A stretch of DNA of 64,000 nucleotides. Source: Isoetes taiwanensis (taxonomy: Eukaryota; Streptophyta; Lycopodiopsida; Isoetales; Isoetaceae). The translations under genes and the position numbers were made by a program. The notes under the pieces were generated by a model. That model ran no database searches. It worked only from the letters and a program-made list of their open reading frames with translations, and was not told the DNA's origin. The stretch spans positions 17,769,418-17,833,417 of the forward strand of contig JAJEKV010000010.1 in the NCBI GenBank assembly GCA_021234155.1. The letters are read 5' to 3'. This document shows, one piece after another, positions 56,131-64,000 of the stretch (position 1 is the first letter of the stretch; each line of letters begins with the position of its first letter).

Positions 56131-59100
56131 ATGGCCGGCTCCCAAGAGCAGCAGGCTGCTGATCTTGCAAAGAAGAAGAAAAAGAAGGGGCGCGTACCTC
56201 AAGAGATCCGTGTTGATTTATCTTGCTGCAAGTACGAGATTCTGCGAATTGTCATAAAGAAACTAGGATGGGAGGAAGCAAATGATGGGGACAATAAACC
56301 ATGGCACCTCTTATGGACTGGTAACATGCACTTGCTTTCCATGTGAAACTATTGTCCATTAAACCTGATTAAGGGTTTCGAACTTCAACGGTGTTCATAA
56401 TATTTATGTTTACTTGGAGGAATGTTCATAACTTGAATAAATATCTGATACCCTACGTTTATTTTATCAATGGCATAAAAATAACCAATCCGTGTTGGAG
56501 AGCTTGAATTGGATCAACAAAGCAACTTCTGCACTTGTTGGTGGCAATTTAAGCACATGCATGATGCAGTTCAAGCTCTTTTCAGTGATAGGAACATGCA
56601 TGCAACATCTATGCTACTTACCTTACAATCTAATGAGTGTATCTTTTATGATAGCATTTTGTTTCTAATGTTGAATTTATGTGTTATCTTCTTTTGTATA
56701 TCTGCTGGTTGAATATAATCTGCAATGATGCATATCTTTCAGATACATCAATAGGTCCAGAGAGGCTGATGATGTTGAAGCAAGGACAAAAGGTCAATCA
56801 CTTTGTGGGCATGTTTCAGATATGTCGCAAGAAACGCCTCGCACGCAATCTTTGTGCAATGAAAAAGTGAGTACATTAATGAGAGTGATCATTCTGAGGG
56901 GCATCCAATATCATTCATTAGCACATTTTTTACAGTTATTGGGCGATTTAGATGGTTTGGCATTGGGAGAATATGATGCATGATCTATTATCATAAGTAT
57001 GTTGAACTGCTGAAGCAGTTAACTATACAATGGGGATGGAAGAAGACAATGTGATGATGGATTTGGAATATCATCATCATCATCTATGCATAAGATATTG
57101 AGCCATGTCTTTGAAGTTCTAGATGAAGATATTTTTCTACAGTGTATTCATTGAGCAATGCATGTCGTCTGTACAGGCGTTTCCCTGCAGTTTACAAGTT
57201 CTTTCCACGAGCTTTTATCTTGCCAACTCAGTTACCAAGATTTTTGGCCATCTTCAATAGTCCAAAACCAAGGACTTACATACTTAAACCAGACAATGGT
57301 TGTCAGGTGAGAATTATGATATACCATTTGAACTGGAAACTCAATGCCAACATGCAGGATAGCAGGCATCTTAACCAGATAATAATATTTTTTTTCTTGT
57401 GAGGCATGAATATACTGTATTCTTCTTTCGAAAAACTTATCACATACCACATATGAAACTATACCACAACATGGGTCCTGCTTCAAAATGTCTGGCCTTG
57501 ACACCATAAGAAAAGACATTGAGCTCCTTAGAAATAAAGCAACCTCTATCTGCAATATGAATATTCTTGATGCTAATAACCTTAGTGATTTTAGATCAGG
57601 TGCAGTAGACAGGAGACAATTCATAGTATTAGGTTTATATAGGATTAATTCTGCCCCAGAATTATTTAAAGGTCGAGGTTGGCAATGTAATTCTTATAAA
57701 AATTTGACGTCAAGGTTGCCTTCAGAATCAATTCACATAGGGGAAGCCAAAACGTCCGTGCAACAATGAAATGTTTCTATTAAGGTAATTGAATTGCTCT
57801 AGCACAGTCCCTTGACTTGTATGCCCTAGAGTTGTTCAGATTCAGATGATACCTGCACAATGTATGGAGTCGTAAATTTCATGACTACCAGAAATTTCAC
57901 AGTAGATGATTAGATTTTGTCAGATGCTTGAAATGTGGATATTCTGCACGTAAAATTGTTTATTTTGATGAACAGGGCCGTGGTGTAGTCCTTGTTCAGA
58001 GTATTGCTGAAGTCAAGCTTGCATTGAAAGGGTTCCCTGAAGCAAACTTTGTAGCTCAGAAGTACTTGGCAAAACCAATGCTTCTCAATGGTTATAAGTT
58101 TGACCTGCGAATTTATGCATTAATAGCATCATGTGATCCTTTAAAGCTGTTTCTATACAGGTGTGCACAATCATGCTCTAACTCCCCAAAAGGGTGTTTT
58201 TCTTCAGTCATGAAGTCATGCATATCCACTATAAAGTAAATATTAATAAACGAATTGCAAAAGTAATTTATGTCATGCCAACATATGCAGGGAAGGGCTA
58301 GTGCGGTTCTGCACAGAAAAATATGAGAAGCCTGATCAAGGCAATCTAAAAGTCAGCCGTATGCATTTGACAAATTACTCATTGAACAAATATAGCTCTA
58401 AGTTTCAGTTCAATGAAAGCACAGAAGAAGTAGATAGAGGTAGTAAATGGACTCTAAGTGCTCTTTTAAGAGCCTTGGCAGCTAAAGGTGTTGATGTCAA
58501 ACGAGTTGAGAAGGACATCAAGCAAATGGTTGTGCTCACTATAGTTGCCATTGCTCCACTTCTTGCCCATAACTATAGAAGTTGTCTTATTGAAGATGAC
58601 AATGGACGTTCATGCTTTGAGTTGCTTGGTCTAGATGTTATGCTTGATGATGATTGCAAACCTTGGCTCTTGGAGGTATAAAGATATATAGTCTATAAAT
58701 ATGTGTAACTTCATAAAACTTTTGAATTAAAAAAAACAAGTAGATGCTTATATGCTCATAATAATATCAGGTGCTATAAAGCTGGAGTCCTGATTTATTG
58801 GAAGAGAGACCAGATTATGTTTTGGTATATCTGGAGCAAGTGGCATATGAAGCTTTAGGCTTTGCTTCCTTTTTAATGGGCTTATAGAAATATAAGCTAA
58901 GTAGTTGTCCTATTAGTAGAAAACAGTAGCAATATCTCCATCTAAATGTTTTCTTACGTGATGTGCAGGTAAATCACTCTCCATCTTTTTCCATTGACAC
59001 GCCATTGGACTATATGGTAAAGGAAGCTCTGATCAGTGATACACTAAAGTTAATAAATATTGATCCATCTGGAGTCTCAAGATCAAGACTGGCGCATCGT

Positions 59101-60012
59101 AGAAATGCAAAAAATCGTTTATATAATAAGGAAATTGTGGAAAGTGGGAACCTCCTGGGATGTGGAGAAATCGCAACCCAACAGAATTCAGAAGGAACCC
59201 AAGCAGGTAGTGTAAGTAAGCTGGGAAATTTCGGAAATTTTGAAAAGATTTATCCATCTGATGATCCAGACTTACAACACTTCTATAAGACATGTCTTGT
59301 TGGAGCAGCTGAAGCTTTTGCTGATTCTTTTGATATGAAAATAAAAAAGGAAATAGCAAAAGTGCAGGAGGAGAAAAGGCAGGAGGAGCTCGATAAACAA
59401 GCCATTGAGCAGAAGAAGCTTAAGGCAAAAGATGAGTTAAGGAGAAAGGCTAGAGAACTAGCCAAACGCATGGCAACAACTAAAAAGCAATCTTCAGATC
59501 AAATAGACTCCAATGGTGAGGTGTATAATAGTGAGCAACAAAAGACTTCTAACATTCCACGTTCCAGTGGAACATTGCATTCGTTGGCTGTACAACAAGG
59601 AAAGGCCGGTGTTAATGAAGAACTTCTGCAGCATCAAACTACACGTGTATCCCCATTTCATACGCTGGGACATCAGCACACAGTAACTTATCCTATTCAA
59701 ACACCTGACACCTTTCTTATAACAAGAGGTTATATAAAGAACGTAACGGTACCAGTATCAAAATCTCCAATCTCTCATAGAACTGAAGGGGAGACAATCT
59801 ATGCGCAATGCGCAACTTTGCTACCTTCAAGTCTTGAAAAAGTAAAGGGCAGAGTTGTGGATTGGGGTTGTAATTTTGATGGTGCATTCAAGCAGAAACC
59901 TTCATTTGGATTAACTCAAGGGCAGAAGCTACAAGCAACATCTTGGCCAGTTAAATCTCTACAAAGATTTCTACAGAACGCAAGTCGAAGCAACAATAGA
60001 AGCAAAAGGTGA
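56131..60012 (+). CDS. TTLL: Tubulin tyrosine ligase-like protein, TTLL6/13-type polyglutamylase
   Basis: Six coding exons: 56131-56320, 56743-56866, 57177-57306, 57976-58160, 58291-58675 and 58969-60012, all with GT/AG borders and continuous phase, 685 residues. The TTL domain fills residues 20-350: LSCCKYEILRIVIKKLGW, LLWTDTSIGPERLM, NHFVGMFQICRKKRLARNL, FFPRAFILPTQ, YILKPDNGCQGRGVVL (ATP binding), QKYLAKPMLLNGYKFDLRIY, RMHLTNYSLNK and LLGLDVMLDDDCKPWLLEVN (catalytic/Mg). PWLLEVNHSPSFSIDTPLD is the TTLL6/13 form. These enzymes add glutamate side chains to tubulin tails of cilia and flagella. The C-terminal half has a Lys/Glu coiled coil (microtubule-binding region position). The start is the first ATG after in-frame stops. 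Confidence 0.9.
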
Positions 60013-60386
60013 AAGAAAAAGGGGGTTATAGCCTTGGAAGTTGGGAAGACATTCGCCAAGCTTTTCTCAAAAGGTCCGGGCAGATTTCATGACTTGAGAA
60101 ATGCAGTCGAGGTGGATAACAAACAAGGTTGTAAATGTTGTATAAAATCCTTACATCTTTGGAGGACAATTTCAAAAGGAAACAGGCTAACGAAATGAAC
60201 CTTTGACTTGAAGATTCACCAGGCATAGGGTGTCATGGCATTTGCTGTCGGCATCTCGATTTTTGATTAGAATGGGTGAATTCTAGCAGGCGAGATGCAA
60301 AGATATATTATTAACAAAGTTATTGAAATTCTTTCACTGTACAAAAAAGTGTAGATTTCCAAAACGTAGAATGTTGGCTGGCGTTA

Positions 60387-60414
60387 AGAATATGTGACAC
60401 GTGGCACATATTCT
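60387..60414. promoter_or_regulatory. 28-bp palindrome centred on a G-box
   Basis: AGAATATGTGACACGTGGCACATATTCT on the two halves (60387-60400 and 60401-60414) pairs at nearly every position and holds CACGTG in the middle. It lies about 375 bp downstream of the TTLL stop. Confidence 0.6.
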
Positions 60415-60744
60415 AACCAGGAATTACACTAAACTTTATTTTTAACTGGAAGTTATTGTTTTCTCGAAGTTATTTTTAACTGGAACTTTATCCTGAAAGT
60501 ATTCTAAAGGTAAGAGAATTGGCTAGTAAAACTTTTGAGAATGAAGAGTAAAATTTGCAGAATGACACAGTAAAAATAGTAGAAAGGTTAGTAAAAATTC
60601 AAGAATGACACAGTAAAATCAGTTTAAAATATCAATTCAAGATTTACCATTCATTGAAAAAGTTCTCAACTCGATTACATTGAAAAAGTAAAAACATGGA
60701 AAGTCGTGTAAGAGGCCTTTGCCCTCAGTAAAACTGCAAATACT

Positions 60745-61105
60745 TCAAATCTCCTTCACACTTGATCTAGCTACAATATTCTTCACAAACTCGGACAGAT
60801 CAATGTTACTTCCTCCAGGTACAATAATACAGTTATGAAATGTTCCTCCTGAAAAGCTAGTATTGCCGACTTCCACTGAGAAGTTGAAGGCCTTCCTCAA
60901 TTTTACATCTTTTCTTGCAATTTCTTCAAGAGAAACATTGTCGAAGAAAGGATCATCCATTTAGAAACATTGTAGAAGTTCAGAAACCAAGGTAGAACCC
61001 TCAAAAAACACAAGAATACAGCTTAATATTCAGAAAAGTCCTAACAGAGCCTAAAGCGACTCCCAGACCTTCTGCATGTTACCTCCAGACGCATTATCCG
61101 CCATG
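60745..61105 (-). other. Possible small minus-strand gene, unidentified
   Basis: An exon-like start at about 61104 (MADNASGG, then GTAACA) and an ORF 60960-60745 of 71 codons (MDDPFFDNVSLEEIARKDVK, ending SSVKEI). No clear acceptor links the two. No domain recognised. Confidence 0.25.
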
Positions 61106-61200
61106 ATCTGTCAGAAATCAACATAAGAATTAGATAATACTATGAAAATCGACCTAAAACTCATGAAAACTACCTAGAACACTAGAAATCAAGAATACTC

Positions 61201-61260
61201 CCGTCAAGAACACTGAGAATCAAAGCGCTACCGTCAAGAACACTCAGAATCAAGGCGCTG
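61201..61260. repeat. 30-bp tandem duplication
   Basis: CCGTCAAGAACACTSAGAAT begins each of two perfect-length 30-bp units; shorter GGCGCTGCAAGGAAAAA repeats follow at 61313-61351. Confidence 0.85.
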
Positions 61261-61549
61261 CTACCACAAATGAAGACGCTGCTCCAAAACTTCACAAAAT
61301 GATGAAAACTAAGGCGCTGCAAGGAAAAACGAAGGCGCTGCAAGGAAAAAGCCTTCCTGAATGGCATGCAGCAGCATGCAGAGCTTAAAAGCTCAAGAAA
61401 CATGCAAGCGCCACAGGGATCGGCATAGCCGGAAGCAAATAGAAAGGAAGGAAAAAATGATTCTGCAGAACTTCGTAAACTTTTTGGCTGACGTGGCAGA
61501 TGAATGTCGGCTGACGTGGCAGAACGCGGCCAACAATTCCTTTACATAA

Positions 61550-61629
61550 GGGCAAAGCACAGCACCACGACTTTCCGTGTTGGAAAGGCCCACTTTCCAA
61601 CACCTGAAGTCGCGGTAAATGCTTTGCCC
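61550..61629. mobile_element. 80-bp hairpin micro-MITE with TAA duplication
   Basis: GGGCAAAGCA at the left is inverted as TGCTTTGCCC at the right; the inner arms CGACTTTCCGTGTTGGAAAG and CTTTCCAACACCTGAAGTCG also pair. The flanks are TAA at 61547-61549 and 61630-61632. A 3-bp TAA/TTA duplication and GGG-type ends are typical of PIF/Harbinger (Tourist) elements, although at 80 bp it is unusually short. Confidence 0.85.
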
Positions 61630-61639
61630 TAATCCGTAA

Positions 61640-62940
61640 AAGTCGGGCAAGTTGCATGCATTCAACCGTATGAGCCAATCCATGTTTGACACGTGGCGAA
61701 GATTCATTTTGTGGATGTGGCCTGCCGCTATTGTTGGTCTACATTTTGAAATCTTGATCTGCATTCTGAAATCTTGTTCCGATGCTACTCTGTATTATGC
61801 GAGAAATTAATCCTAGCCATCCACCTAGCACAGATCCACGGCTGAATGCAGCCTGCCCAGCTTTCAAATTGACTGGATGGCCTGGTAGACGACATTCTAG
61901 CACAGTCAAACAGGCCTCCGCCTCTGGCATTGGCTAGTTTTTTTTTTGCTGGAATGCCACCCACCGGTATCGTTAATGCCATGGGTCGTGCATGTTGGGC
62001 ATTATGCTGCTCATATCTCTAGCATAAAGTTTTGTTTCTTTGAATAGCCCGAAGGGCAATCCCATGTCTTGTTTGTTGGGTTGAATATTTGGGTGAATGA
62101 TTCGTTTTGTATCAGTTAATGTCCGTTTTTTGTTTCTCTCCTTTTTTTTTCGGTCTTTGGCCTTTGTGTTGTATCGTATATATTTTTTTCTTGTTGTTGT
62201 ACATGTTTTGCTTGTATAACCATTGCGTTGTTTATTTAGTGATTGGCAGTAGCAGGGACTGCGGTTGCCTCATGGGATGTAGTCGAGTGAGCTTCCGTAT
62301 GAGGATTTTGAACCATGCCAAGAGGGGCCTTCTAGTGTGAGCTCCGTGTTACTCACCTGCAAATACAAAACGTTTCTAGATAGTAGATGGCAAGCCTTGA
62401 TGTTTCTCTTTGTTGACCCATGACAAGTATATATGTCAAGTTTGACAAGCATATGTACCTCTTGTTTGCTATCTTCTGGCTTTATCGCTAAATCTTGTTT
62501 TATCGCTACCCTGACTATCGTTGGTTAGGGTAATAATCTGGCATATGTCGAGGATCTCTTGGGATCCCTGATTTCAAAATACCAAACATCTAAAAATACG
62601 AGGGTTTGCTATGAAAAATGAAAAATATGGCATGGTTGGCCTTAAATTTGCGTAAAAATAAATTCAAATACATAGGCATATGATTACAAGATCCCAAGTA
62701 AATACTTTTTGACAACATATACTTTATGGTTGGCAAAAATGGGTGAATTTATGCAATGGTCAAATAAATGCTCTATGGCATACAAATATATGCAAATTAT
62801 ACAGAATGGTTAATTAAGGCCATACTAAATGGACCCAAAAGCTAAATATATGATACACACACAATGGGCCAACAAACCCCAAGGAGTCGAAATTGGGCAC
62901 ATCTAAAGGCATCAAATGGATGTGCCGCAAGTAAGGGCGA
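61640..62940. other. Spacer with no recognised gene
   Basis: No supported ORF or RNA. Around 62600-62860 there are degenerate repeats of ATATGCA/AAATGGGT-type words. Nothing else identified. Confidence 0.35.
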
Positions 62941-62950
62941 AATCACACAA

Positions 62951-63005
62951 GGGCACCTGCCCAATTCTGGAATTCGACCACGTGTGATGGAATGGGCAAG
63001 TGCCC
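62951..63005. repeat. Hairpin-forming inverted repeat with G-box
   Basis: GGGCACCTGCCCA and TGGGCAAGTGCCC are inverted copies about 30 bp apart, with CACGTG between them. Immediately upstream of the PIF/Harbinger gene; a TTAGGGCACC motif at 63033 could mark the transposon end (TTA duplication plus GGGCACC end). Confidence 0.5.
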
Positions 63006-63194
63006 AGACACACGCCTGAGCTTCGTATCACATTAGGGCACCTAAATACCTGCCACGTAACAGCCACGTAGACAAAATAAACGTTGCAGTTCTGAGAGTC
63101 GATTGTGAGATGCCATCGAAGAGATTGCGCTTCAGCAGATCCTTGCAATCACAGAATAGGGCCTGAAGAATTCGTGGCCTGAAGAATTCTTGTG

Positions 63195-63203
63195 TATAAA
63201 AGG
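63195..63203 (+). promoter_or_regulatory. TATA box of the PIF/Harbinger transposase gene
   Basis: TATAAAAGG, 87 bp before the ATG at 63282. Confidence 0.55.
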
Positions 63204-63281
63204 TGAGCACTCTCGCTTCTATTTATTTTCTGTGTGCTATTGTTTGTAGTTTTGAAACTTGATGGCCTTCCAGATACAACT

Positions 63282-64000
63282 ATGTATTATGGAATTGGAG
63301 AAGGATCATCCGCCTCCGTTAATGCCCTTGTTGAGCGACGAAGAAAGTTATTGAAAGTACTCCTACTGCTGACTCAACTACTCCGCGTTCTCATCGATGA
63401 CACAGTAAGCCAGTACCTCAAAGTGAGTAATTGGTTAAGATCAATTTCAGTTGCATTTTCTGAATTTGCAAGCACCCTCAAACGAAAGGAGACTGTCAGA
63501 ATGCTATGGCAATATGACAGAGGTCCAGGTTTAGATTTGATCTTGCTGAATACCTACTCCGCTCATGAATTTAAGAGGAGGCTGCGTGTGTCCAAGCAGA
63601 CTTTTTATTATTTGTGCCAGGAATTAGGGCCAGCAATGAAAAAAGAGGACACCAGATTCAGGCCAGGAACTCCAGTAGAAAAAAGAATTATGATTGCATT
63701 GACAAGACTAGCCACTGGAGACACTTTGATAGGTATAGCTGCTTCATATCGTGTTGGATATGCAACGGTGCAAATGGCAGTGATGGACTTTGTTCATTCT
63801 GTGAATGCCAGATTAAAGAACCTATACATTTGTTGGCCATCTTTTGAACGTATGAAGAAGTTGGCAGCTGAATTTGAGAGTGTACACGGGATACCTTTTG
63901 TTATTGGTGCGATTGACGGAAGTCACATACCCATCATTGCACCAAAGTCCTACCCCCAGGAATATTACAACCGTAAAGGCTTTCATTCCATTCTATTGCA
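63282..64000 (+). CDS. PIF/Harbinger transposase, N-terminal part, open at the window edge
   Basis: Open without a stop from the ATG at 63282 to the last base (239 codons). After a Leu-rich N-terminus come FKRRLRVSKQTFYYLCQELG and TPVEKRIMIALTRLATGDTL (the helix-turn-helix-like DNA-binding part of the family), VGYATVQMAVMDF, then IPFVIGAIDGSHIPIIAP and YYNRKGFHSI. AIDGSH carries the first catalytic Asp of the DDE nuclease; the second Asp and Glu lie beyond the window. PIF/Harbinger transposases cut and move elements with TTA/TAA duplications together with a Myb-like partner. No frame break seen, so the copy may be young. Confidence 0.9.
   Translation, partial: MYYGIGEGSSASVNALVERRRKLLKVLLLLTQLLRVLIDDTVSQYLKVSNWLRSISVAFSEFASTLKRKETVRMLWQYDRGPGLDLILLNTYSAHEFKRRLRVSKQTFYYLCQELGPAMKKEDTRFRPGTPVEKRIMIALTRLATGDTLIGIAASYRVGYATVQMAVMDFVHSVNARLKNLYICWPSFERMKKLAAEFESVHGIPFVIGAIDGSHIPIIAPKSYPQEYYNRKGFHSILL

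Noticed and set aside
57232-57769. Genes inside TTLL intron 3
   Set aside because: Opposing ORFs overlap here without recognisable domains; likely intron sequence or an old insert.

Overview
The window looks like nuclear DNA of a seedless land plant, most probably a fern. This is inference. The evidence is low gene density, plant-type introns, chromodomain Ty3/Gypsy and LINE debris, a plant LRR-malectin protein, and a complete tubulin polyglutamylase (TTLL6/13-like) gene, which is expected where sperm are flagellated and is not expected in flowering plants. Two host genes look intact: the single-exon LRR-malectin membrane protein (40303-42102, +) and the six-exon TTLL gene (56131-60012, +). 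Nearly everything else is transposable-element sequence or decayed gene-family copies.

Layout. 0.1-6.5 kb: two FCP1/HAD-like genes in opposite orientations, each preceded on its own strand by a low-complexity nuclear-type ORF; one upstream ORF is broken by a hAT MITE and by a foldback element. 7.1-10.2 kb: an acidic-protein pseudogene and a decayed DDE-type transposase gene. 10.3-15.6 kb: mostly non-coding, with a few unidentified exon-like segments. 15.6-27.3 kb: an interval bounded by two 222-bp LTRs, carrying on the minus strand a chromodomain Ty3/Gypsy gag-pol and, 5' of gag, two extra genes.

The centrepiece is the first extra gene (25699-26954, -). It starts with the histone H3 tail (MARTKQTA, with K4 and K9 kept), continues through a long charged linker with an AT-hook-like motif, and ends in a complete H3 histone fold. 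The second extra gene (23436-24968) is unrecognised. Both extra genes have the same TATA decamer at a similar distance from the ATG and related leaders, so they look like separate transcription units made by duplication. gag-pol has its own TATA box, lies downstream of a cluster of perfect heat-shock-element-like arrays, and ends in an integrase chromodomain, a reader of H3-tail methylation. An element carrying both an H3-like protein and an H3-tail reader is the most interesting thing here. This copy is dead: the H3-like gene, the second gene and gag-pol all carry frameshifts and stops.

27.4-38.5 kb: decayed kinase-like and RING-like family copies, then a LINE split by a Helitron-like element that holds a multi-exon gene fragment. 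42.7-43.2 kb: partial duplicate of the LRR-malectin gene. 44.9-48.5 kb: a LINE fragment containing a nested gag-only LTR element. 48.8-52 kb: LINE remnants. 60-63 kb: small repeats, a perfect 80-bp micro-MITE and a G-box palindrome. 63.2-64.0 kb: the start of an open PIF/Harbinger transposase that runs off the window.
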